A stretch of DNA of 64,000 nucleotides from assembly GCA_905250885.1 (NCBI GenBank), contig CAJNOQ010000126.1, positions 1 to 64,000 on the forward strand, given 5' to 3'. A model generated the notes under the pieces. The model had not been told where the DNA came from. It was given only the letters and a program-made list of their open reading frames with translations, and did not search any database. The first letter of the stretch is position 1. Every line of letters begins with the position of its first letter. Origin of the DNA: Didymodactylos carnosus (Eukaryota > Rotifera > Eurotatoria > Philodinida > Philodinidae). A program made the translations under genes and the position numbers. Shown in pieces: positions 11,206 through 20,860 of the stretch.

Positions 11206-13056
11206 ATGTCTGGTAATATTTTACAGAAAGTTGACTGTCTCATTGTCGGTGGAGGAATTCTGGGACTAGCTACAGCGCGTCAATTCCAGTTAACATTTCC
11301 GCATATGAAAACGTTGCTAGTCGAAAAAGAAAATCAGTTGGGTATGTTAGAATCGTCAAATTTTGAACATATATCGTTTTTAGTTGTTGGTATTTTTTTT
11401 TTGTTACAGCCAAGCACCAAACTGGGCACAATTCTGGTGTAATTCATGCAGGTAATAAAAGAAGATCTAAGCTTTATCGGATTTAGTTTATATTTTTGTC
11501 ATCATACTTTTATAGGAGTTTATTACAAACCAAATTCATTGAAAGCAAAACTTTGCATTGAAGGATTGAAGCGTATTTATGAGTATTGCGATGCAAATAA
11601 GATACCGTATAAAAAATGTGGCAAAGTATGATCAACTCATATCACATCATTCTCTATTTTGTGATAATTCACTTTTTATCTTCAAGTTGATTGTAGCTGT
11701 TACTCCTGATCAGTTACCAAGATTAGATGATTTATATCAACGTGCTACCCAAAATGGTGTAAAAGATGTAAAAATGATCGATGGAAAAGATATAAAACAC
11801 ATCGAACCCAACTGTAAAGTAAGAAGCGTTTAACTAAAGACCACATGAAAAAGAAGTAGCTTCCATTTTTTCTAGGGTCTTAAAGCATTACACTCACCTC
11901 ATACAGGTACAAATAAACGGAATAAGACTTCCTTCTATCTAAATTTCTATTTTTCTCAGGAATTATTGATTACACTCTTTTATGTCGTGATTTTGGAAAG
12001 AGTTTTGAGAGAGCAGGTGGTAAAATTGCTTTAAATTTTCCTGTGGAAAAATTTCATTCAGCCGATGATTCAAATTATCCGGTTATTGTAGAAAGTAAGA
12101 ACGGGGTAAGTGAGCATATTTCTTAAGTCTACTACTTTCTAATGGCTTTTTAATTTAGACTAAAGTTTTAACTCGTTATGTTATCACCTGCGGTGGTCTA
12201 CAAGCTGATCAATTAGCAACCGCGTCTGGTTGCTCAAAACATCCAACTATTGTACCCTTTCGTGGTGATTATCTTGTATTAAAATCGAATAAATCAAATC
12301 TAGTCAATGGAAATATTTACCCTGTAAATAATCTTCATTTATCACACTATAATTTCATTTCACACGATCTCTCTCTCTCTACTCAGGTGCCAGATCCTAC
12401 ATTTCCATTTCTGGGTGTGCATTTTACACCACGAATGGATGGATCAGGTAATTCAATTTCTCTATATACAACTTAATTGATACACATTTTCATATGTTCT
12501 AGTTTGGTTAGGACCAAATGCTGTATTGTCATTAAAACGAGAAGGCTATAATAGGACAGATATCAACTTGAAAGATACACTCGAAATGATGACAAATAGG
12601 TAAATGTAAACTAATACTGATCCATTTTTTTTTTTGTTTTGAAATGAGTTGTTTTTAGTTTAGCGGGCTTCGTAAATTAGCATGGAAACATCTAAGTTAT
12701 GGTTTAAGTGAAATGCGACGTGCCTATTCTCTTTCGGCAACTGTACGTCAATTACAAGCGTTCGTACCATCGTTAGAGATTCAAGATGTTGAACGGTCAG
12801 TTATTAATGAGTATCTATAAGATTAAATTTGCCTATATTATTATTTTTTGTTTTTAGAGGACCAAGTGGTGTGAGAGCACAAGCACTCGCTCCTGATGGA
12901 ACGTTGGTCGAAGATTTTGTATTTGAATCTATTAGTGACGGATTGCTTGGCAAACGGATTTTACATGTTCGTAATGCACCATCACCAGCTGCTACATCAT
13001 CGTTACCAATTGCAGACGCGATCGTGAGTAAAGCTAAAGAATGTTTTAATTTATGA
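11206..13056 (+). CDS. L2HGDH: L-2-hydroxyglutarate dehydrogenase
   Basis: FAD-dependent enzyme that oxidises L-2-hydroxyglutarate to 2-oxoglutarate, a metabolite-repair step; the human protein is mitochondrial. Eleven exons: 11206-11341, 11410-11451, 11516-11625, 11687-11818, 11876-11906, 11960-12105, 12159-12323, 12387-12447, 12503-12599, 12664-12795, 12858-13056; 416 aa. The FAD Rossmann motif [17 protein letters not shown] is at residues 9-25. The family blocks [61 protein letters not shown] and [15 protein letters not shown] follow in order. The model begins only 8 residues before the FAD motif, so the usual presequence is absent. AATAAA at 13119-13124 is a likely poly(A) signal. Confidence 0.95.
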
Positions 13057-13118
13057 GATACTTTCGTTTTTTCGTTTTAATAGTGAAGCTGTAGATGATA
13101 ATTTTTTTGTATTTTTTC

Positions 13119-13124
13119 AATAAA
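13119..13124 (+). terminator. Poly(A) signal AATAAA of L2HGDH
   Basis: AATAAA 63 nt after the L2HGDH stop codon, the first canonical signal in that 3' region. Confidence 0.6.
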
Positions 13125-14790
13125 AATGAATGCATATGATATAGCGTTTAAGATCTAGAGTATCTTTTTCAATATAATAAATTCAAAGTCTTTTACTTCG
13201 TTTTTAAATCAAGTTGACTTTTAACTTCTCTGCTTTTACGACTTTAACTTTTGACTTTTCCTCCTGATTATATTCTATACATCTCACATCTCATTTCTTC
13301 CTTGTCCTCCTCAACATTAGACGCTAGTGTGTTAAAAAAGACTCCTGTTGACAATGAACGTAAAATAACACCATACAACTTCATATACACCCTTACATCA
13401 TAAATTATTCACGTCAAACGGCGATAAACAACAAGACGATTTTTAAAAATCTAGCGCCATGACAAGAAAAAAAACAAAAATGATGAGAGGATGTGAGAGA
13501 AAGATAAAAAAAAGAAGGTAGATGTTAGATAAATGAATGATATTTTTGTTATTACTAAGTTTCGTAAACATTGTTTTAAAACAATATCAAAATAAAAGCT
13601 AAATTAAAAAATAAATAAGAAACAGTTTCAAAAAACGACTTTAGAGGCATTAATTATTGTTAAAACCATTCTAAATGTAAATAAAATTTATTTACTGCTC
13701 AAATGCTAGACATAGAAAGATCGAATGAACTATCAGCTTCTTTTCCCACAGATTCATTTCCAAGTGAAACATTGGTATAAATGTCTGTGTTCTAAATAAC
13801 GTTAAATCAGTGTGGGATACAGAAAAATAATTGCATTTAAAAAGGATAATAAATCAACGAAAATAATAAAAGTTATTTTGTCCATAGAATACATCATGAA
13901 ACGTTTTTATGGACTGGTTTAAAAATTCATTATTTGCATTATAATGTTGAACCAGATTAACCAAATAAACAATCAGTTTAATGTTACAAATGTCATAGTT
14001 TACCTTTTTTATGCTGTCTGTGGAATAATTGCAAGCGGATTGCAATATAGAAAATAGTTTTCATACGTCTAAGAATGCTCCATCATCCATTTTAATGTCT
14101 CATTCGTTTATGATCTTTTGGTCTAAGCAGTTATCTAATAGCAGTTAGTAAAACGAACGTTTCTCACTCTGGAGCAGGCGCATAAAATTGAAGAAAACAC
14201 TATAGTTCTACAGTTCGTTTAATAAATTAAGCCTTATTTAATAATTAACATCCGAAATGGAGAGAAGTTTCTTTCACTGATCAATCAAGTCTTCGATAGT
14301 TTCTTGAAGGAACTAACAAGACGCAATGCTTTATTACATAGCTAAAATAGTTGCTGAGAAGAATAGTCTTAAAACACGAAAGTATTACAATTCGATTCTC
14401 CGAGTGAAAAAAGAAAGCCTACGAATTTTTTAGCATTTCCCGGGAGACATCAATTTTCGATTAAAAAAAAATCTGTTTTTCAAAATTTTAGACAACTAGG
14501 AAAAGGAAAAGGAGTTCTTCATTTGTCTCAGATAGAGAATTAATTTTCAGTCCTTTCATGAGTTCTCTCATTTCTCAAGAAACTCGTTTTTTTTCGGTAC
14601 TATGTAATATTGTTTTTGTTTTTGGTTAGGATTTTCAATAAACGGAACGATTCAAAGAGTCATTTTAGAGCTTCACAAGTGGAGAGCTCTAATATTTGAC
14701 TCCAAAAAAATCGAAGTACTCACTATGAATTTTTTAAAAGTTTATGATCTTTGAGTCCTTCAAGGATCTAGAAACCAGTTCCTTATATGG
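13125..14790. other. Gene-free AT-rich stretch
   Basis: I see no supported gene, RNA or clear repeat. The longest frame (13854-14045, minus strand) has no domain. Confidence 0.4.
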
Positions 14791-14975
14791 CAGTGAGGAA
14801 CCATATCCCGATCGAGCTATATATCCCAATTGGGACATAAAAACGTATCCCGATCGGGATATTGTAGTCCAATCGGGATATATTTTTTCGATATTCCGAT
14901 CGAACTATAGGAATACAGCCCGATCGGGATATCTGCTTTTTTGTATATCCCAGTCGGGATATAGTTTCCTTACAG
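14791..14975. repeat. Cluster of ~7 imperfect CCCGATCGGG palindromes inside a short inverted-repeat element
   Basis: Within 185 bp the word ATCCCGATCGGGATAT or a close variant recurs about seven times at 15-30 bp spacing, each copy itself an imperfect palindrome. The ends are inverted copies: CAGTGAGGAAccATATCCCGA on the left, and the reverse complement of the right end reads CTGTAAGGAAactATATCCCGA. This looks like a small hAT-like MITE with repetitive subterminal binding sites. No 8-bp target duplication is evident. Confidence 0.6.
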
Positions 14976-15189
14976 CAGGGCCGTAGTTTAAAACCGCCCC
15001 AAACTAGTTATTGTGACATTCGTAGTGCGAATATGATATAGATCATAACATATCAGTCGCCAAAACTTGAATAATGAGAACGCTTCAGCATTTTTAAAAC
15101 TTTAAACTTTTGAACATAATTTACGCATCCGAAAACGTTTTTTGTAAACAATGTTGTTTACGTCGTTGCACAGACAACGAATCACGGTG

Positions 15190-15900
15190 GATGAGTGTAA
15201 AAATATACTAATAATATGCTTTTTAACTCGTCGAAAAACGCTAATAAATTTCAAAGCAAAATAGAAGGCAATGTTTGTTTCTATTACTTGGGTAACGAGT
15301 CAAGAAAATTTGTATCAAGCATAAAAAGAACTTTGATTAAATATGGGATTACAAACAAACAAACATTAGATTCGGGTTTAGAAAATATCAAACAAAAGGC
15401 GATGTTTTCTCACATAAATATAAAGGCAAAGATGAAAGGAAAGTAGTTGTCTATTGTATAGAGTGTAATGATTGTGGTAATATTTACGTTGGTCAAACTG
15501 GAAACGAAATTGATACTAGAATGGATCAGCATAAAAAAACACTAAACAAAGTAGATCCCTAATCAAAACTGTTCGTTCATGCCACTGAAAACAATCATAC
15601 ATTAGAACTTGACAAACCATGTGTTTTGGCCTATGAAAGAAACGAAATCAAAAAGATTACTAAAAGAGACACTGATAACATATCAACATAATAACCTGAC
15701 GCACAATGATATATCACTAAAGACGGTCATATTTAACTAGACAAGAAAGAAAAAGAAAAAGTAGAAAAATAGAGAAATCACAACTAGAAAATTCCGTTTA
15801 GAAAAATCTCTGTATGTATATATAGTTGTCTCTCTTCTCTCTCAAAGAGTCATTCGCCTGATGATAATACTGTGATAGTGTCGAAAGCTCACTGTTTGTA
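15190..15900 (+). mobile_element. Penelope-like retroelement remnant: GIY-YIG endonuclease end
   Basis: Two adjacent frames recall the C-terminal part of EN(+) Penelope-like elements. The first, at 15216-15446, holds a linker segment (FYYLGNESRKFVSSIKRTL). The second, from about 15444, holds a GIY-YIG-type core (VVYCIECNDCGNIYVGQTG, then R and DQH), followed by a typical tail with HATENNH. The element is broken several times, and no reverse transcriptase is seen upstream, so only the 3' end remains. Just after it (15858-15886) lies a CTGATGA...GAAA motif resembling the hammerhead-like sequences known from Penelope elements. The family call rests on motif memory. Confidence 0.65.
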
Positions 15901-16828
15901 AAATCATTTTACTTAAATTCTTTTCTATAATTCGGGATATAGAGCATGAGACTATATGGGTTTATACAATTCTTCAATCATTTTTATTTCACAGTTATCT
16001 TGGGCAAAAAAGTTTTCTATCAGCAAAAATGGCAATGTTTATGAACATCTTTTCTTTATATGAAGAATCTGGCTTTACTACGTTCGTGTAGGCCATGCAT
16101 TGGTTACGGTTGATCGTAATAGAATGGTAAACCACTGTGACAACATGATACTTTCGCTGTTTTTGACTCGAACTGCGAGTAATGTTACTGATCTATATCT
16201 AAACAAAATTTTTATCAGCTCATCAGAATGGATGAAAGACGTGAAGATAAAAAAAATTTCCGTTTATGATTTTCGGGAAAAAAGAATAAAATGTTTCTCG
16301 AGTAAGAGTGCAAGCATGTCATTGTAGTATGCACACAAAAGTTTTTCGAAAATGTTTGATTCTGCAAGTCTCATATCGAAGATGTTTGTCTCTGGAGGGT
16401 ATTGAAAACTGCGTATGGAAGAAGCAAAATTTTAGGATCTTCAAGTGACTAAATAGTAGTCAAGCGTTTGACCAGTTATTTATCGTTACCATTATAATCG
16501 ATTAAGACTCATCGGTTATATAACATCGCTACACAACATAATGCAGAACAATATTGCTATGAAACGTGTTCTGGTATGTGTTGAACAAATTCATCATCTG
16601 AATAGATTTTTCTCAGTTAAAATCGACTATAATTTGCATAGTCCCTGTAATACCTAAGTATATTTCTGTTAAATTGAAATTTCATGAAAATAAAAATGTG
16701 CAAAACTTTGTGTACAACACTATTAGATAAAAACTGTACTATATAAGAAAGTATAAAAAAGAAATGCAAAAAATAATTGAGTATGGATATATCACAGTCA
16801 GCAAAAACGAATTTTTTTTTTCTTACGT
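15901..16828. other. Gene-free stretch
   Basis: AT-rich, with no domain-bearing frame. Frames at 16100-16327 and 16617-16832 look random. It ends at the stop codon of the minus-strand E2 gene. Confidence 0.35.
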
Positions 16829-17692
16829 TCACTCTATTGCTGATGTAGGTTCATATGAATTTGTTCTATTTAATATTATTGGTGAATCTTTTGTCACTGT
16901 TTTTGATAATGAATGTGACAAATGTGGTGGGGATGATGCTGTCTGTTGTTGACTAAATGGTTCGGTCATTAAGAAATCTAGTGTATCAGATGAAAATATT
17001 TGTTTAAAATTTGGTTCTTTTGTTAATAGATTAATCAGTTTTGAATCTAATTCATAACTGTTATTATGATTCTGAAATATTTTCTCATCTTCTTCACGTT
17101 TTAGTTTCTGTTGTAATCTGAGATATTTTTTATAACCATAATTTTGTTGAAATTCATCAAAATCTTCAACTATTCCACCTTCAATCGATACTCGAACGTT
17201 GGTTAAAAATTCATCATCATCTTGTGAAACATTTGATGTTAGAGGATCATCAACATTTGGTTCATAAAATAAAAATAAAAGCCCTTGTAAAACGTCATCT
17301 AACGTATTTGTTGGCTCCCAATCATTCAATGTTGATAAACAAACGTTATTATGATTATTTCCGTAGGTTGTATCGATATTTGGATGATAAATTTGTGTTA
17401 AACAACTGACTAATGGTTGACATACTGGATAGTCAGTCTCATCTGTAATTTCTATTCGAAATACCCAACTTCCGTTTTGATAAGGACCATCGTTGGGCGT
17501 TATCTCAAGATAAAAGCATTCAAGTTTATCATTGTCATTATCCTGTGATTCTCTTCGTTCCAAACTATCATTGACTGACGTTTGTTCTTTTTGTTCAAAA
17601 TCATTTTCCATTAGAATAGAAGCTTGTTTATTGGAAATTGAATCTATTCTACGAGTTAATTTATAAACCTGTTTCTGGAATAACGTATTCAT
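16829..17692 (-). CDS. UBE2M-like (NEDD8 E2-type) ubiquitin-conjugating domain protein with long C-terminal tail
   Basis: Single exon, 287 aa. The start MNTLFQKQ resembles the UBE2M docking peptide start (MIKLFSLKQ), and a TTTAG acceptor lies 17 nt upstream (AG complement at 17710-17711). The UBC domain spans about 58-171: FYLEITPNDGPYQNG, WVFRIEITDETDYP, YHPNID (HPN at 103-105), NNVCLSTLNDWEPT with putative catalytic Cys118, then LFYEPNVDDPL and SIEGG. Two things are odd. Twelve residues separate HPN from the catalytic Cys instead of seven, an insertion at the active-site loop. There is also a tail of about 115 residues with a charged Lys/Arg/Glu stretch and a Ser/Thr-rich end that UBE2M lacks. 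By family it would carry NEDD8 or ubiquitin. Whether it still does so, or is a divergent paralog with another role, cannot be told from sequence. Confidence 0.8.
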   Translation of the reverse strand: MNTLFQKQVYKLTRRIDSISNKQASILMENDFEQKEQTSVNDSLERRESQDNDNDKLECFYLEITPNDGPYQNGSWVFRIEITDETDYPVCQPLVSCLTQIYHPNIDTTYGNNHNNVCLSTLNDWEPTNTLDDVLQGLLFLFYEPNVDDPLTSNVSQDDDEFLTNVRVSIEGGIVEDFDEFQQNYGYKKYLRLQQKLKREEDEKIFQNHNNSYELDSKLINLLTKEPNFKQIFSSDTLDFLMTEPFSQQQTASSPPHLSHSLSKTVTKDSPIILNRTNSYEPTSAIE

Positions 17693-19180
17693 AATATTAT
17701 AGAAAAAAGCTAAATATACAAAAGGTAATTCAATGAGAAACATATTTTGATTAATAAAAACAACTTTGTTACCTACTTGTTTTCGCAACTATCACGATGC
17801 TGTTCGATTTTGTGCTTCGTATAATGTAATGAAGAAAACAAAAAAATTGATTCATATATATAGTTAGAAATACAGCATAGACTGACTCAACCACAAAGTC
17901 ATCGTTTTCCTTTTCTTGTTCTTTCGCAATTTGATTTCGTCATAAATTTCAGCAAACAGCTGTACGATTATGCAATTAAACGTGCAACTAAAAAGCAAGA
18001 ACAAAAAAAAACAGAACGTGGCTTTGCCAAAAGTCCATGCGTTATAATGATCGCGACAAGTTTACCATAGCATTGAGGACGTGCAGAGGTCTGTTTGTCA
18101 AAAATAAAGAGATATTTCAAGAAAAGAGAATTGGAGGACATTGCTCATTGTCAGCATGAGTAGAGTTGGATATGTGAAACTTCCCATGCACTTATATATA
18201 CTATACAATGACAATTCTTGGACATTTTCTGACGGATTTTTTTATCAAGTCTGTTTGAAGTCCAAGGAGTTAAAATCTTTTAGGATTTAGGGGAAATAAA
18301 TTGAGAATTGTAGATAAAATTACAGCAGCTAATTTAAATCGCATTTTTATTAAAAATTTTTATTTAGTTCGACGTTTCGACAATACATTTGTCATTATCA
18401 AGAACATGTGTGATAACAGATATTACAGTATGAGTAAAATTGGATATGTGAAGTTTCCCATGCACTTATATTTACTATACAATGTTACAAAAGAGCTAGA
18501 TAGAGAAAAATAGAAATAAAACAAAATAGAAAGAAAGAATTGTACAGCTAGACAAATAGAAAAATAAATAGAATGAAAATAAAATAACTTTTTTCTTTTC
18601 TTTTTTTCTTTTAAACTTTTGCAGTTACATTTTTGCTCGAAAATGCTTCCTTTTCGAGAAACTACGGGCAAGGTTTTTTTCAAAATACTTTTTAGCCCTA
18701 AAATCCCACCGAGAAGATAAAAGTTTAATTTCTCCGTCAAACTTCATCCTGGAACGATTAACACTTTTTTCTGTATACAACTTGATGTCCCCCCCCCCAT
18801 TTGATGATGCAATAAACAAGTCTTCATTTTAAAATTTAAAGATTTTATTTAAACTTCCAACTTTGGATAAAAAACCTAGAAAAACTTCAAAATTTTTTCT
18901 CAAAAACTACAAGTCTGGGAATCGAAAAAAATTGCTGAATATATATACTTCAGACTGTGCTCTACAAACTGGTGGAAAAAAACGTTTTAGGAACAGCTTT
19001 AGTGTTAACCCATGAATTTACTTATTTATTCAAAGTTTTTAGTGAGCTCAATAGAATGAAATGATATAGAAAGAAGACTGAATGTAGTCAACTCAACGTA
19101 GTTTCATGATATGAGGCGATTGTAAACGAAAAATGTATATTGATTGAATGAAATACAGGCTTAAATGCACTCCTGCTTTG
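17693..19180. other. Upstream of E2 gene; repeats, no gene
   Basis: A plausible 5' UTR intron of the E2 gene (GTAACA donor to TTTAG acceptor, minus strand, about 17710-17770) comes first. The direct repeats described at 18157-18486 follow. The rest is AT-rich, with a C9 run near 18789. No coding region is supported. Confidence 0.35.
18157..18486. repeat. Pair of ~60-bp direct repeats flanking a hammerhead-like motif
   Basis: 18157-18217 and 18427-18486 share about 60 bp (TTGGATATGTGAAacTTCCC then ATGCACTTATAT and ACTATACAATG) with a handful of mismatches. On the minus strand between them, 18403-18367 reads CTTGATAATGACAA, then TTGTCGAAACGTCGAAC: a 5-bp stem (GACAA/TTGTC) between a CTGATGA-like word and GAAAC. 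Such motifs sit in the terminal repeats of Penelope-like elements, so this may be the end of one. That reading is inference. Confidence 0.4.
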
Positions 19181-19960
19181 AAGTTAGTTAGTTAGTTAAT
19201 TATACCCTTACCTCACTGGTATCGGGTGAAGATCAAAAAAGACAAATACACAGAAAAACACACAGAAAGAAATAAGGAAAATAGAAAAAGAGTTTGTGTT
19301 CACGTAGAAGCGAAAGTGTTCGTTCGGTTGATTCCTTGTTTGATCATCGTAGAAACCCAGGACCGACTACTGTTTTCCGAATCCGTCAGACCTTGCGAGT
19401 CTGCTTTGAGTGATATTCATCATGAAGTACAGGGTAGAGAGATTCAGCTTCTTCGTCTTGCACGTAAACGTTATTGAATGAGTTTCATCTTTTGGGTGGT
19501 ATTGATATCGATGTTCAATTCGTTGGAATTTTGTGTTTCTTACACCATTCTGGTGCACAAGCTTTGACATGTCTAATAATACCTTGTGCTCGGAAAGTTC
19601 TTCTCGTACACTTTGAATTCGGACATGTATATGCACCATCTGTATTCTTTAACCCTTGCTTGATCAGAACTTCAGTGACCTTGGGAGGAAGAGGTACATT
19701 TGATGCAGCTCTTCGTTTGTCTGCTTTTTGCTTGTATTGTTGTACAACTTCGGAGATGTTTGAAGAGGGATCATTTGAATGAACCAATCTGTTGATTGTC
19801 GCCCGCCATTTGTCTTTGTCAAGTGTTTCGCGTCGCCAATTTCGAATATTGAGTTTTTCAAGATCTTCAGTTATTTTATCTTGCCATCGTTCTCGAGTTC
19901 CCATATTTCTTGCCTTATTAGCATGAGCGAAATAGGAGAACATAATTTTCTTGACCATTG
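19181..19960 (-). mobile_element. 5'-truncated LINE: C-terminal end of ORF2 and 3' tail
   Basis: A minus-strand frame from 19958 to 19515 (147 codons) has the end of a non-LTR retrotransposon polyprotein: WQDKITEDLEKL, IRNWRRETLDKDKWR, then a C-terminal Cys/His cluster (CPNSKC...H...C). The element's 3' end is marked by a (CTAA)n repeat, seen on the plus strand as TTAG repeats at 19184-19200. The reverse transcriptase and endonuclease are absent, so this is a short 5'-truncated copy ending near 19960. The WRR/DRDRW-type signature is common in several LINE clades; I cannot name the clade. Confidence 0.65.
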
Positions 19961-20030
19961 AACGCAGATATATATGTAATATATCAGTTAAGATTTGATC
20001 AATTTGACTATCATCAATTTCTTAATTTAC

Positions 20031-20211
20031 CATAAATACATGCCGTTATGAATATTTAAATAAAGAGCCATTAAGTCATCATTCTTTTGTAATACATTCG
20101 AGGTAAATTCAATTATATATGGATGTAAACGAATAATCTTCGAAACAGGTACGTTCTTACATTCTAATTTTAATTTTTTGAATTGTAAATTCAGTAATCC
20201 GTTAATTTTCA
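20031..20211 (-). other. Exon-like minus-strand segment, unknown protein
   Basis: A 181-nt open stretch bounded by a good acceptor (TATTGTTTTAG) and donor (GTAAAT), encoding about 60 residues including KIIRLHPYIIEFTSNVL. I do not recognise it. The LINE copy lies immediately downstream on the same strand (from about 19960), where the next exon would be expected, so the gene may have been cut by that insertion. Confidence 0.4.
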
Positions 20212-20376
20212 CTAAAACAATAGATACAGAATAACTGTTGATAATGCTGCATGCTGTGGAACTAATATGATACTATTCGACAATTGTATTTAGGGACATA
20301 TGATGATGATGTATCATTATGTACAGATGTACTTACAGCATTACAAGCTGAATCTTACTTATTGTTGCTGTAGAAA

Positions 20377-20860
20377 TTATAATATCTTAAGCATCGCCAT
20401 TGCACCACCACTACCACTTGGAGATATATTCTGAAAAAATTTACAATTAACTTTTTATTTAAACTTCTTCAGTATAAAAAAACTTACTTTGAAACAATAC
20501 GTACTACTCAAAATTAACTGATCAATTTCATTCGTTTTGTTCTTATCACCATACTTTGTTGCAGCAATTTGTTCTACAAGTTTACCAAACTCATTCACAT
20601 AGAATTCTGTTGCATCTACAATATAAAATAATGCACTCTTTTTTTCATATTTCAGATGATTGATTATACTAACGGTCTGTAATTATTCTATATTTTTGAT
20701 AGGCGGATGACACGATGAAAATCACTCGCAAGGGATGATTCCCAATATTGTTTATTGACGATTACACTGGCGAATAAAACTTTAGTTTCGGGTAAAGTTG
20801 CGTGCTTTTTATTTGCATCAACGGACAGGATTTCATACTGCTTGTTTGGCATCATATAAT
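20377..20860 (-). other. Three exon-like minus-strand segments, unknown protein (3' end of a gene)
   Basis: Acceptor TTTTAG opens a frame at 20860 (includes NKQYEILSVDANKKH, LPETKVLFASVIVN). A second segment, 20615-20488, has acceptor ATTGTAG and donor GTAAGT and reads ATEFYVNEFGKLVEQIAATK. A third, 20430-20377, follows TTTTTCAG and ends NISPSGSGGAMAMLKIL plus stop. Splice sites and codon use look real, but the first donor is unclear and I do not recognise the protein. It could be the 3' end of the gene whose exon-like pieces lie at 22900-23810, or a decaying gene. Confidence 0.4.

Noticed and set aside
20264-20373. Plus-strand exon-like piece (TYDDDVSLCTDVLTALQ then stop)
   Set aside because: It has an acceptor-like TTTAG and a stop, but there is no upstream plus-strand exon; too short to support alone.
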